DNA of 64,000 bases, taken from contig CAVUOA010000009.1 in NCBI GenBank assembly GCA_963742955.1, positions 806,001 through 870,000 on the forward strand. Direction: 5' to 3'. The notes beneath the pieces are model-generated. The model was not told the DNA's origin. It saw nothing but the letters and a program-made list of their open reading frames with translations, and made no database searches. Both the position numbers and the translations under genes were made by a program. Positions within the stretch are counted from its first letter, which is position 1. Each line of letters begins with the position of its first letter. Of the stretch, positions 27,941-37,813 are shown one piece after another. The DNA comes from CAVUOA01 sp963742955 (GTDB lineage Bacteria; Bacteroidota; Ignavibacteria; Tepidaquicellales; OLB5).

Positions 27941-29301
27941 TAAATGCCTTCAACAATCACTTCGGGTTTTACTTTGGTTTTCCTGATTAGCGCAGGCCAG
28001 TAGGCAACAACATCAGATGGTTTCGGTCTGCCTCCTGCAAATCCTGTTACACCGGGCGGTCCCGTTAATATCAATGGAGCAATTTCTTTTGCAAAACGCT
28101 CAATAGCTGCCTTATCTTTTGCTCTTACACCGATTCTCAAAACAACTTCGCTTAAATCATCGCGTTTCTTCACCAGCGGTCCATGGCATGAATTGTAGCC
28201 GAGGAATTCGGTTCTGATTTCTTCAAACTTTAATCCTAAATCGTCAAGCCTCGTTCTTAAAATCTTATCGGCAGCCTCTGCCCTTTTTAAAGCATCGGGA
28301 GCTGAATATGTAAGAGTGCTGAATGCGCTGTAGCCGTCATCATAAGACATAGATACTTTATAAAACTCAGTCGCAGGTCTGCCCTGAATGCCGAAAACCT
28401 TAACCCTGTCTTTGCCTTCCTGTTCAAGCTGAATGGAAGTAAAATCGGCAATACAATCGGGTGTAATGTATTCTTTCGGGTCACCGATTTCATACACAAG
28501 TTGTTCGCTCACTGTTTCTACTGAAACCAATCCTCCTGTATTGGGATGTTTGGTAATATAAAACGTTCCGTCGGGATGAGCTTCAACAATCGGGAAACCT
28601 ATTCTTGCCAAATCAGGCACCTTCTCCCAGTCACCAAGGAAATTTCCGCCGCTTGCCTGTCCACCGCACTCGATAATATGACCGGCGATTGTTCCTGCGG
28701 AGAGTTTATTCCAGTCATTCATTTCCCACCCGAATTCATAAATCATCGGTGCAAGGGTAAGTCCGGTATCGGTTACTCTTCCTGTAATAACAATATCAGC
28801 GCCCTGTTTAAGAGCCTCTACCACAGGCAGCGCTCCGAAATAAACGTTTGCGCTAAGCAGCTTATCCTTTACGGTAACTGCGGCTTCGCCAGTTTCCATA
28901 TTAGCCAGCTTTTCACCTGAAGCAATAAGTTCACCAATATTATCAAGAATATTATCGCCAATCACTACGCCGATTTTTAAATCTTTAATACCAAGTTTTT
29001 TAGCAGCTTCAAATACAGCATCACGGCATGCTATAGGATTTACTCCCCCGCCGTTTGTAATAACCTTGAATTTTTTTTCTTTAAGTAACGGTAAAAGCTT
29101 TTCCATTAATGGCGGGATATCTCTTGCATATCCGAATGCGGGATTTTTAAGCTTTTGTTTCTGGAGGATTGACATGGTTACTTCGGCAAGGTAATCCATC
29201 ATCAGGTAATCGATATCGCCTTTTGCTGCCTGGTGAAGCGGGGCGTCTATTAAATCACCCCAAAAACCCTGTCCCGAAGCAATTTTGATTTTATCTTTCA
29301 T
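27940..29301 (-). CDS. AtuA-like (DUF1446) protein
   Basis: A 453-residue member of the acyclic terpene utilisation AtuA / DUF1446 family. Recognised by IASGQGFWGDLIDAP at the N-terminus, VITNGGGVNPIACRDA, IVITGRVTDTGLTLAPMIYE, AGHIIECGGQASGGNF and the ending TGFAGGRPKPSDVVAYWPAL. In Pseudomonas, AtuA belongs to citronellol/geranyl-CoA catabolism. In other phyla the family's role is uncertain, so no pathway is claimed. No carboxylase genes are adjacent. It is followed by two overlapping microproteins. Confidence 0.85.
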   Translation of the reverse strand: MKDKIKIASGQGFWGDLIDAPLHQAAKGDIDYLMMDYLAEVTMSILQKQKLKNPAFGYARDIPPLMEKLLPLLKEKKFKVITNGGGVNPIACRDAVFEAAKKLGIKDLKIGVVIGDNILDNIGELIASGEKLANMETGEAAVTVKDKLLSANVYFGALPVVEALKQGADIVITGRVTDTGLTLAPMIYEFGWEMNDWNKLSAGTIAGHIIECGGQASGGNFLGDWEKVPDLARIGFPIVEAHPDGTFYITKHPNTGGLVSVETVSEQLVYEIGDPKEYITPDCIADFTSIQLEQEGKDRVKVFGIQGRPATEFYKVSMSYDDGYSAFSTLTYSAPDALKRAEAADKILRTRLDDLGLKFEEIRTEFLGYNSCHGPLVKKRDDLSEVVLRIGVRAKDKAAIERFAKEIAPLILTGPPGVTGFAGGRPKPSDVVAYWPALIRKTKVKPEVIVEGI

Positions 29302-29385
29302 TAAACGGGAATTATTTAATAATCTACAAATTTACGTAAAAATGTGATATAATGAAATTTAGAAATGAGGCCGAAATTCATAAAA

Positions 29386-29420
29386 TAAAAAGTGGCATCA
29401 AGAATAATTCCTGATGCCAC
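29386..29420 (-). terminator. Terminator of the BNR/T9SS gene
   Basis: gtggcatca/tgatgccac stem, about 11-base loop, followed on the minus strand by a tttttatttt tail. It lies about 25 bases past the stop at 29446. Confidence 0.85.
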
Positions 29421-29445
29421 AATAAATCTGTCTAATCAGTGTAAT

Positions 29446-30883
29446 CTACTTCACTAATATCATTTTCATTGTATTTGTATAATCACCGGCATTAAGCCTG
29501 TAGAAGTATACACCGCTTGCCAGATTTGATGCGTTAAACGTAACGCTGTATGAACCGGGCTGCTTATTTTCGCTGACAAGCGAGGCAACTTCCCTGCCTC
29601 TTATATCATACACCTTCAAGGTTACATTAGAAACCTTTGGTACATCATATCTTATACTTGTTGCAGGGTTAAACGGGTTGGGATAGTTAGGATACAGTGC
29701 GTATACTTTCGGAATATTTCCTGCCGGTGGTTCAATGCCTACCAGCGGGAATGAATACTCATATACACCCTGACCGGGAGTTGACGCTACTGATGTAGAG
29801 CCTATACCTGTGAATAATGTGCTGTCTGTAGAAGTTGCCTTAAACGAAAGCGCTCGAGTTAAATATGAGTTCAGCAGTGTTCCGCTCACAAAGCTTGTCC
29901 ACGAGTTTCCGCCGTCTGTTGTACGGAAAACTCCCGCGTTCGGTGCTGTTGCATCTACTGCGCAGTACATTTCAGTATTAGAGCCCGGTCTGAATAATAC
30001 CCATCGTATGTTAACACCCACAACAGCAGGTATCCCTGTGCTCATTTTAGTCCACTGACCGCCGGCATTTGTTGAAAGGAAAAATCCTCCGTCTGTTGTA
30101 TTCTGGAATAAACCCGCGCAAACATAATTTGAATTTGCTGTGCTTACATCAATCAGTCTAACAGGGTTCAGTGACGTGGTTGCTGTCGGCAAGCCGTTGC
30201 TTGAACTTGTCCATGTTGCAGCTGCATCGGTAGATTTGTATATGTATGCCGGTCCTAAACTTCCCAATACTGTAAACGAAGTTCCTGCATAAATTATATT
30301 TGCATTTGCCGGGTCTATTGCCAGGGTTAAGATATTCCTTACTGAACCAAATCCGTTGTTTGCTATAACCCAATTTGTCCCGCCATTGGTAGATTTCCAT
30401 ATACCGTCTGTTGCATCATGAGTTGCGTTAAAAACACCTGCATAAACTATGTCAGGATTTGTCGGGCTGACTGCAATTGACTGTACGCTTCTGTCTGCTG
30501 TAAAACCGTCATTAGTTACATTTATCCAGTGTGCGCCGGCATCGGTGCTTTTATAAACACCTTTATCCTGCGCTGAGGTTAATGAATCCGTCCCAACATA
30601 TATTATGTTTGGGTTAGACTTACTGATTGCCATCGCCTGTAAATGGTTGTATGTTAATCCCGAATTTGACGTGAACCAGTTTGCGCCTGAATTTGTGGAT
30701 TTGATAACGCCTGAATCAAGGCTTGCAGCAAAAATTGTAGTTTGAGGTGACGGACTTACATTTACAGAAATAATCCTTCCGTAATCGGTAAAGTCGGTTG
30801 TCCACACACCAACCCCGTCTGTTTGATAAAAGAAATGCAGGAAGAGAAGTGAAAGCGGAATAATAATATAACAGCTTTTTCAT
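29446..30883 (-). CDS. Secreted BNR/sortilin-type repeat protein with T9SS sorting domain
   Basis: About 478 residues from ATG 30883, with one indel near 30862. That start restores a signal peptide (MKKLL, then PLSLLFLHFFYQ). The uninterrupted frame is 29446-30807. It carries six or more repeats of the type GVYKSTDAGAHW, IWKSTNGGTNWV, IYKSTDAAATWT and VFRTTDGGNSWT, each a blade of a BNR/VPS10-like beta-propeller. The C-terminus is a T9SS sorting domain (NYPNPFNPATSIRYDVP, YDIRGREVASLV, GVYFYRLNAG). It should be a cell-surface or secreted propeller; its ligand is unknown. Confidence 0.85.
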
Positions 30884-31092
30884 ATTTCCCCCTATATGAA
30901 TTATTTTTTGAATTGAGTTATTTTAATTCAAAGAACCGTAAGTTGTGCTGCGGAAATGTAAACTATTTCTTTTTTGTAGTCAATACCTATAAGAGGTATC
31001 GGAAGAACGGTTAACCGTGTCGGCAGGTATTTTACTTAAATATTATGTAAACCTGTTTCTAAGACGGGAAGGAAGATTTAGCTTTCAGGTAT

Positions 31093-32010
31093 TCATCCAC
31101 GAGGGATAGTAATGACTTCTTTAACGCTTTTTATATCTTTAACCAGACCTGATGACTGCCCCATTTCAAGCTCGCCTTCATCCAAATCACCCTCGAAAAT
31201 GCCCTTCATTTCACGTTTATTACCCAAAAGCTCTTTTAATTCCTCAACAGGAGCGCCGCTTTTTTCCATTTTATCGGCTTCGATTGCGAACTTGTTTTTA
31301 TAAAACCTTACGGGGGCTACCTTCTTTAGTGTAAGTATGGTTGAATCATCCTTCGCTTCCACAATTTTCTGCTTGAACGCCTCCGAACACGATGCCTCAT
31401 AAGTAGCCGCAAAGCGTGTGCCGATTTGCACTGCCTCCGCTCCGAGCGCCAGCGCCGCGGCAATCTGCCTGCCCGATGCAATACCGCCTGCCGCTATAAC
31501 AGGAATCTCTACCGCATCAACAACCTGCGGAACAAGGCAGAATGTTGTAATTTCATCAACACCGTTATGCCCGCCCGCTTCGAAGCCCTCTGCAACAACT
31601 GCATCGCATCCGGATTCCTGCGCTTTTAACGCGTGTTTAACAGTGGGAACAACATGCACATGAGTAATGCCCGCGGATTTAAGTTCACCTGCAAATATTT
31701 TAGGATGCCCTGCGGAAGTAAAAACAATTTTAACTCCTGTTTCAGTTACAACTTTAACAAGCTCTTTTGCATCGCTGCGGATTAGCGGAATATTTACTCC
31801 GAAGGGTTTAGTAATTCCTTTTTCTCTGAAATGATTGCCGAGCTTTGTAATGTGTTCACGAAGCAGTTCCGGTTTCATTGAGCCTGCGCCGATTAACCCG
31901 AGGCAGTTGTTATCCGAAACAGCCGCCGCCAGCTTCCAGCCCGATGTCCATACCATCCCCGCCTGTATTATGGGATACTCGATATTAAATAATTCTGTGA
32001 TTCTGGTCAT
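31093..32010 (-). CDS. Nitronate monooxygenase / FabK-like flavoprotein
   Basis: A 305-residue FMN TIM-barrel of the NMO/FabK family. Motifs are PIIQAGMVW near the N-terminus, AVVAEGFEAGGHNGVDE (with the conserved His), IPVIAAGGIASGRQIAAALALGA, and the FMN-phosphate site AVQIGTRF. It may oxidise nitroalkanes (nitronate detoxification) or reduce enoyl-ACP; sequence alone does not separate these. It stands alone on the minus strand. Confidence 0.82.
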   Translation of the reverse strand: MTRITELFNIEYPIIQAGMVWTSGWKLAAAVSDNNCLGLIGAGSMKPELLREHITKLGNHFREKGITKPFGVNIPLIRSDAKELVKVVTETGVKIVFTSAGHPKIFAGELKSAGITHVHVVPTVKHALKAQESGCDAVVAEGFEAGGHNGVDEITTFCLVPQVVDAVEIPVIAAGGIASGRQIAAALALGAEAVQIGTRFAATYEASCSEAFKQKIVEAKDDSTILTLKKVAPVRFYKNKFAIEADKMEKSGAPVEELKELLGNKREMKGIFEGDLDEGELEMGQSSGLVKDIKSVKEVITIPRG

Positions 32011-32032
32011 TTAATCATGCAAAAGGGGTGTC

Positions 32033-32057
32033 ATGCTGAAAATAAATGTTTCAGCAT
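32033..32057. terminator. Hairpin between ribH and the NMO-like gene
   Basis: atgctgaaa/tttcagcat with a 7-base loop, between the end of ribH and the start of the next minus-strand gene. The flanks hold repeated ttgataattg sequences. There is no strong T run. Confidence 0.35.
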
Positions 32058-32184
32058 CTAATTCAAAAAGTTAAAATTCCAAAACGGACTTACCCGCAGC
32101 AGGCGGGAGTCCGGAAAATTGACAAAATCATTTTCAATAATTGATAATTGGCTAATTGTTAATTGATAATTGCCAATTGCTTAA

Positions 32185-32635
32185 TCATCTCCAGCGCTGC
32201 TCTTGCGGCTTCGGCGCCTTTGTTGCCTCGCCGGGTTTGGAGCGTTCCATTGCCTGCTCATCAGTGTATGCCGTAAGCACACCAAACGATACGGGAATAC
32301 CGCACTCAAGTGATACCTGCATTATACCGTTTGAAACTGCGTTTGATATATATTCAAAATGGGCTGTCTCGCCTTTAATGACTGCGCCGAGGCATATTAC
32401 TGCGGAATATTTTTTCGATAAGCAAAGCTTCTTTGCTGTGAGGGGAATTTCAAATGCGCCGGGTGTACGGAATACAGCAATATCTTTTTCTGCAATACCG
32501 TTATTTTTCAGTTCATTAAGCGCGCCCGAGAGCAAGTCCTTCGGTTACTTCACCGTTAAAGCTGCTTACTGCAATTGCGATTTTTATTTTTTTGATTTTT
32601 GCCGGTTTGTTCTTCTTAGACATGTCATTGGCCAT
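32185..32635 (-). CDS. ribH: 6,7-dimethyl-8-ribityllumazine synthase (one frameshift)
   Basis: Forms lumazine from the ribityl-uracil and dihydroxybutanone phosphate in riboflavin synthesis. Joining frames at about 32530 gives about 149 residues: MANDMSKK ... IAIAVSSFNGEVTEGL, then SGALNELKNNG, VFRTPGAFEIPLTAKKL, and AVIKGETAHFEYIS with the catalytic His. Starts at 32635 or 32623 are both possible; the first lies one base after the stop of the PHP gene, so the two are coupled. A short basic N-terminal extension and a Lys/Pro/Gln-rich tail are unusual. The other rib genes are absent. Confidence 0.9.
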
Positions 32636-32636
32636 G

Positions 32637-33480
32637 TTATTGTGTAAACAATCTGTGTTTCATTGCGAGTACTTTCTGATGGCTGATATAATAATTTCCC
32701 AAAAGCGAATCATCATTTATCCTTCCGCCGTGGAAATCACTGCCGCCCGATTCAAGCAGGAAATACTGGCTCGCCATTCCCTGGAAATACGCCACATCAC
32801 TTTTTGTGTGCGAGGGGTGTATGACTTCGATTCCGTCAATCCCCTGTTCCATGATTTCGATTAATATTTCGTCTCTTATATTTTTTCCCGGGTGCGCAAG
32901 AAAAGATAATCCGCCCGCGTTGGATATCATCTGTATGGCTTCTCTGGTGGATACGTTCGGTTTCTTTTCGTATGCGGGCTTAAAATCGCCGAGGTATTTT
33001 GTGAATGCTTCGTAGTAGTTCGATACAAAATTCCGTTCGAGCATTGCGTACGCTATGTGCGGTCTGCCGATAGATGCGTTGCCTTTTACCTGCATCATCA
33101 CGTCATCCATTGTCAGCGGGATTTCAAGGGTAGTTTAATTTCTGTACAATCTTTTCAGCGCGGATTTTTCTGTTCACCCTGAAGCTGGTAAGATGCTCAA
33201 GCAGCTCGTTATTTTTGTAATCAATAAAATAGCCCAGTATATGAACCTCGCGCCCCTTGTGTTCGGAGCTGAGCTCTACACCCGGAATTACTTCTACCCC
33301 GATTTCTTTGCCTGCTTCGATAGCTTCGTCTATACCGTCCACGTTATCATGGTCAGTAACCGAAATGCAGGCAAGCCCGCCGTCCATAGCTTTTTTTAAA
33401 AGCACGGAGGGCTGGAACTTCCCGTCGGAATAATAAGTGTGAGTATGGAGATCTGCTTTTATGTCACCATTATTCGACAA
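32637..33480 (-). CDS. PHP-domain phosphatase, YciV/RNase AM-like (one frameshift)
   Basis: About 280 residues after joining two frames near 33117. PHP metal-binding motifs are DLHTHTYYSDG, VTDHDNVDG, IPGVELSSEHKGREVHILGYF and, near the end, ESGGSDFHGG; an LAHPGK motif lies between. The layout matches YciV, which hydrolyses 3',5'-nucleoside bisphosphates and trims RNA 5' ends. It ends one base before ribH. The break restores a continuous domain and is probably sequence error. Confidence 0.85.
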
Positions 33481-33564
33481 TTATTTGCGAAACCGTTTGT
33501 AAAAACTAAAAAAGGGTCATTTTCCCTGTCATAGCCTTTATTATTTATAAATTATTAGTTTAAG

Positions 33565-33638
33565 TACCGGAGGAGGGACTTGAACCCCCGACCTGCGGAT
33601 TATGATTCCGACGCTCTAACCACCTGAGCTACTCCGGC
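33565..33638 (-). tRNA. tRNA-Met (CAT), probably elongator
   Basis: On the minus strand the 74 bases fold as a cloverleaf. The acceptor is gccggag/ctccggt with discriminator A, the D-arm gctc/gagc, the anticodon loop atcataa giving CAT, and the T-arm cgggggttcaagtccc. The anticodon region cggaatcataatccg resembles elongator tRNA-Met. Ile2 (lysidine-modified CAT) is an alternative. CCA is not encoded. Confidence 0.9.
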
Positions 33639-34083
33639 AAATGTCCGTTGAATTAACTTTAAATATAATTTCTGCTAAGAGGAGTTTCAAGGCAATTTAA
33701 CAAATATATCCGTCATAATCAATCATTTCCACTCGAAAGCGGGGAACCCATTAATCAATGCAAAGAATTGAGGATAGATCGAATCAGACAGGTCAGAAAT
33801 CAGAGGTCAGAAATCAGAAGTCAGAGGTCAGAAATCAGAGGACAGAAATAAAAGGTCCCCTCTTGAGAGGGGATGTAGGTGTGCAGCCGAATAAACTTCC
33901 GAAGTTTTGGAAACTTCGGAAGTTTCAAGTATATAAGTCCCCCTCTTGAGAGGGGATGCCGAAGGCAGGGGGGTGCAGCCGGCAGGTTTGTTTACCGTCT
34001 TTCCCTCCCTTTTGGTACGTCCGGCCCGATGATACATCGGGGATACAACATCGGAGGTAATGGACAAACATCAAAGTAAATCA
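33639..34083. repeat. Repeat-rich intergenic region
   Basis: No gene is supported. It holds a short tandem repeat of ggtcagaaatcaga type (33792-33848), two tcccctcttgagagggga palindromes (33856-33873 and 33938-33955), a cttccgaag palindrome (33892-33925), and a catcgggg element near 34030-34050. Confidence 0.7.
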
Positions 34084-35193
34084 TCACCACGATGCATCAT
34101 AAGCATCCGCCAGAAGCTTCGGAAACCACTCCGGTATATCGGAATTTACTTCAACCGTTATTTCAACATCATTCGGAAAATACATCCAGCATGTATTGAC
34201 CTTGCCGCTGCCGGCATTGTCCGTCCATGACCAGATTCCGTTATGCCACAGGTATGAACCTTTTGCCCCGCTATAGGAAAAATTCCCCAGCCCGTTTGCT
34301 TTCAGTGTATCCAGCCACGCGGCATCAAGTAGCTCGTGAGTATCAAAGAGCTTATTGATAATCTTTCCGTAATCAGAAACCGAGAGATACCATCCGTAAG
34401 CGCCGCAGGTTTCGGTGTAATCATAGAGCTTCTGACCGTGTTCATCATTATACGGCCAGTTATAAGTGTAAAACGGGTCGTTCTGCTCGGGGAAACAATT
34501 TCCGGTTATGCCGCACTTCTTAAAAATGTTGTGCTTAACATACCTGATGTATTTATGAGCAGTCGATGTATCATTATGCAGCGGCAAATCCTTGTAACCC
34601 TCGAGCTTTGGGATGATAACTCTCAGCAAGGCGTAATCCATATTCTGGTACTGGTAAACGCCGATGCTGTCATTTTTCACGCCGTGGTCTATTTTGCATT
34701 CAAGCTCATCATATGTTTCGCCGTTGCAGTTTTGATTTCCGTTATCCCTGATACCTGCTTCATGTCTCATCAGCTCGCGGAATGTAATCTTGTTAATGTT
34801 GGGACCTTTGTGCCAGTTCGACGGCAGGTAATCTTCAATCTTTGTGTAAGTGGTAAGGTTATCTTTCTTCAGAAGCTGAAGCGTGCTTATTGCGGTGAGT
34901 GTTTTTGACATGCTTGCAATAAACATTTTTCCGTTATCATCAAACGGCTCATTGCCGCCGTCTGCCGCGGTGCGTTTAAGCCCGTGGGAATATGTTTTCT
35001 TAAGCTGACCGTCTTTGTAAATCACAAATCCAAATCCCATTGTATGCCCTGTAAGCTGCTTGCGGACTTTCGACTCGAACTTGTTAAGCTTAAACCCCGC
35101 AGTTTCGCTGCCATCGGAGGTATGATTGCACGTTGCTCCGAGCACAGCAATAAAAAGAATCACCGCCCCGGCGATGATGTACCTGGTTTTCAT
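34084..35193 (-). CDS. Serine beta-lactamase-like / PBP-like hydrolase
   Basis: A 369-residue exported protein. An N-terminal hydrophobic segment (3-21) is followed by a class C beta-lactamase-like domain with the SxxK motif in ASMSKTLTA (about 93), YQN of the YxN type in YQYQNMDYALL, and HNG replacing KTG in LWHNGIWSW. Such proteins are D-Ala-D-Ala carboxypeptidases, esterases or peptidases more often than true lactamases. Cys-rich patches (NCNGE, CGITGNC) suggest disulfides. The Cys after GAT is a weak lipobox. It stands alone between repeat regions. Confidence 0.8.
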   Translation of the reverse strand: MKTRYIIAGAVILFIAVLGATCNHTSDGSETAGFKLNKFESKVRKQLTGHTMGFGFVIYKDGQLKKTYSHGLKRTAADGGNEPFDDNGKMFIASMSKTLTAISTLQLLKKDNLTTYTKIEDYLPSNWHKGPNINKITFRELMRHEAGIRDNGNQNCNGETYDELECKIDHGVKNDSIGVYQYQNMDYALLRVIIPKLEGYKDLPLHNDTSTAHKYIRYVKHNIFKKCGITGNCFPEQNDPFYTYNWPYNDEHGQKLYDYTETCGAYGWYLSVSDYGKIINKLFDTHELLDAAWLDTLKANGLGNFSYSGAKGSYLWHNGIWSWTDNAGSGKVNTCWMYFPNDVEITVEVNSDIPEWFPKLLADAYDASW

Positions 35194-36126
35194 TTTACTT
35201 TCCCCTGTAATATAGTTTAACTGAATTGTTATTTACTGCTCTGCGGAAAGTCTCCGCTGAATCCCGTAATTATTTATAACCATTGCGCGGGGAAGAAAAT
35301 TTCCAAAAATTCAATATCCGGGATGCCAAAATTCAATATCCGGTATGGATGAGAGAATTAGGAGCGAGTATCTCTGCAGCAATAAACCCTCCGTCCCCGA
35401 TGCACATCGGGGGACGCAGGAAACAAATGATGCAACCCCTACCGTCTCCCCCAGCATTGTAACTCGATTCGAGTAATCCGAACGGAGTTCGGATTTACCC
35501 ATTTGGGAAAATAACACAGTAGAGATGTCCCGTTGGGACGTCTAAAAATTATGAGACGACTCAACGAGTCGTGGTTAATGCTGACTGGATTCCCGCCTTC
35601 GCGGGAATGACAATTACATTCTGAATGAAGCGTCTGACGCAACTGAATCAATGTTCCAGCCCCCTCCGATGTGAATCGGAGCAGACCTACCCCCCTTTAT
35701 AAATGGCTCGGCTTAGGAGATATGCTCGCAAACCCCTCGTCACTTCGTGACACTCCCCTTTAAACAAAGGGGAGACATGTATGTCCGTGAATGTCCTCCA
35801 TCCGGCGGAGGTGAATTACACTTCAACCCGGCACAAAGCTATAATACAAGTCCCCTCTTGAGAAGGGATGCCGAAGGCAGGTTCAAAGGACTCTCCGAAG
35901 GAGTCCCACGTGACCTTCGGAGGGTGTGTTGCAAAATAAAACTTCCTATTTGTCCTCCCTTTACTAAAGGGGGGTGCCCGAAGGGCGGAGGGTTTAAATG
36001 GGTGAAATAAAACTTCTGAAGTTTGGGAAAATTCCGTAATAATTTTGTGATGCTTTGTGCCTTGGTGACTTGGTGGTGATTTTTCGAGCCCCCCGCTCTT
36101 CAGCGGGGTAAACTCCAAGGGCTCGA
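35194..36126. repeat. Repeat-rich intergenic region
   Basis: About 930 bases without a gene. It holds a dense series of palindromes: ccccgatgcacatcgggg (35395-35412), gtcccgttgggac (about 35527), acgactcaacgagtcgt (about 35554), attcccgccttcgcgggaat (about 35589), a tcccctcttgagaagggatg element (about 35850), and a nested gagccc/cccgctcttcagcggg hairpin (about 36084-36125) just after the RluD-like gene, which may terminate that operon. Confidence 0.7.
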
Positions 36127-37119
36127 CTACATTAATTGAGCCAGCAGCGCTTTCATATCCTCAGGCAGTTCGCTTTCGAAGCGGACGGGCTTGCCGGTCA
36201 CAGGATGGACGAAGCCCAGCACTTTTGCGTGGAGAGCCTGGCGCGGGATTAATTCCAGCAGCTCTTTGGTTTGTTCTTTTAATTTATTCGTAAGCTGAAC
36301 GCTGTGGGGTTTGCGTCCCTCGTAATCGGGGTCGCCGAACACGGGGTGCCCTATTGAATGCATGTGCGCCCTGATTTGGTGCGTTCTGCCGGTTTCAAGC
36401 TTAAGCTTGAGCAGTGTAAGGAAATCAAACTCCTTAATCACCTCGTAGTGCGTAACGGCGTGTTTGCCGTCTTCACGGACGACGACTTTCTTTCTGTCAG
36501 CCTGGCTTCTGCCGAGGGATTTTTCAACAACGCCTGTTTTGTTTTTGAAATGCCCCCACACAACAGCCCAGTACTCGCGCTCGATATCGTGTCTGGAAAA
36601 CAGCTTCGAAAGCCTGCGGTGTGTTTCTTCGTCTTTGGCAATCACCAGCAAGCCTGATGTATTTTTATCGAGCCTGTGCACAATGCCCGCGCGCTCCGCA
36701 CCGTTGAGGTTTGATAAGCCTTCTTCGTTATTTGATTTTTCGTTCTTTGAAATATGAAACAGCAGCGCGTTCACCAGCGTTGAGGAATCGTTCTTATACG
36801 CGGGATGCGTAACCATTCCCGCCGGTTTATTGAGCACGATGAGGTTTTCGTCTTCGTAAACTATCTCAAGCGGAATGTCTTCGGGCAGGACGTCTTTCTT
36901 CGGCGGTATGTTTGGAAGCGTGATGTCTATATCGTCATTCGGCTGAACAAGGTAGTTGGATTTAATAATTTTTGAATTGACAATTACGCAGCCGTCATCG
37001 ATTGCTTTCTGGATTTTAGTGCGCGATGAGTTTTCAATATGCAGGGCGAGATACTTATCTATCCTTAATTTCTTCTGCCCCGGGGGCACCTGTATCAGGA
37101 TTTTGTTTTGGAGCTTCAA
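36127..37119 (-). CDS. RluA/RluD-family pseudouridine synthase
   Basis: A 330-residue large-subunit-type pseudouridine synthase. It has an N-terminal S4-like RNA-binding domain (RIDKYLALHIENSSRTKIQ), then the catalytic domain with HRLDKNTSGLLVIAKD (catalytic Asp) and GRTHQIRAHMHSIGHPVFGD. The expected job is making pseudouridines in 23S rRNA, as RluD does. The furthest start is TTG 37119, giving a 65-base overlap with lspA; GTG 37089 is an alternative. It is the last gene of the ileS-traR-lspA operon. Confidence 0.9.
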   Translation of the reverse strand: MKLQNKILIQVPPGQKKLRIDKYLALHIENSSRTKIQKAIDDGCVIVNSKIIKSNYLVQPNDDIDITLPNIPPKKDVLPEDIPLEIVYEDENLIVLNKPAGMVTHPAYKNDSSTLVNALLFHISKNEKSNNEEGLSNLNGAERAGIVHRLDKNTSGLLVIAKDEETHRRLSKLFSRHDIEREYWAVVWGHFKNKTGVVEKSLGRSQADRKKVVVREDGKHAVTHYEVIKEFDFLTLLKLKLETGRTHQIRAHMHSIGHPVFGDPDYEGRKPHSVQLTNKLKEQTKELLELIPRQALHAKVLGFVHPVTGKPVRFESELPEDMKALLAQLM

Positions 37120-37813
37120 AGATGTATGATGTACCGTTATTTATTTTTCCGATTGAACCAAGTGTGTCATCGCCTGATTTGTTCTCATCAGCAGGAAGTT
37201 CGCTTTGAGGAAGTTCGCCTTGCGGAAATTCGCTTTGCGTTATATTACCGGCTGATACAGGAACGGGTTCGTCTTCCTGTTTGAATATTTTTTTGTGGAA
37301 CAGAAGTATAATCAGAAATCCGCAGGTCACCGAAACATCCGCCACGTTGAAAATAGGCCACGTTGTATAAGTCCGCCCGAGGAAAGTGAAATCCCAGAAC
37401 TCGACCTGGACGAAATCAACCACCCTCCCGTGAAAAATCGGAGCGTAGCTGTAAATGAGCCCGTAGAAGCTTCTGTCGATTAAATTGCCGAGCGCGCCTG
37501 CAAGTATGAACGCAAGCGAGAGGCGTATCAAAATTCCGTCATGCCTGTGCTTGTAGATGTAATACAGTATCACAAGCGATGCTAATATTGTGAACACGGT
37601 AAGAAACATCTTGGGACCGACGTCGATGCCGAAAGCCATGCCCGGGTTCTCGATAAATGTGATTTTAACGAAGTTGCCGAAGACCTGCTTAGATGAGCCG
37701 TAAGGCATACCTGCAAAGTTGATGCCGAGCCATTCCACCTTTAAGCCTTTAACAAGGAACTTTGTAAGCTGGTCTGCCGCAACTACGAAGAGCGATACAA
37801 ATAAAACTCTCAA
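37055..37813 (-). CDS. lspA: Lipoprotein signal peptidase II with C-terminal tail
   Basis: Cleaves signal peptides from diacylglyceryl-prolipoproteins in the inner membrane. The 252 residues are longer than the usual ~165. The catalytic aspartates are in GALGNLIDRSFYG and NVADVSVTCG, with four membrane segments. After about residue 180 there is a hydrophilic tail rich in Glu/Pro/Gln, with a repeated QGELPQSELP motif. It overlaps the upstream traR gene by 4 bases (ATGA) and the downstream pseudouridine synthase. The tail is not part of the enzyme fold. Confidence 0.93.
   Translation of the reverse strand: MRVLFVSLFVVAADQLTKFLVKGLKVEWLGINFAGMPYGSSKQVFGNFVKITFIENPGMAFGIDVGPKMFLTVFTILASLVILYYIYKHRHDGILIRLSLAFILAGALGNLIDRSFYGLIYSYAPIFHGRVVDFVQVEFWDFTFLGRTYTTWPIFNVADVSVTCGFLIILLFHKKIFKQEDEPVPVSAGNITQSEFPQGELPQSELPADENKSGDDTLGSIGKINNGTSYIFEAPKQNPDTGAPGAEEIKDR

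Noticed and set aside
35747..36118. ORFs on both strands between the serine hydrolase and RluD-like genes
   Set aside because: They consist of dispersed palindromes without start signals.
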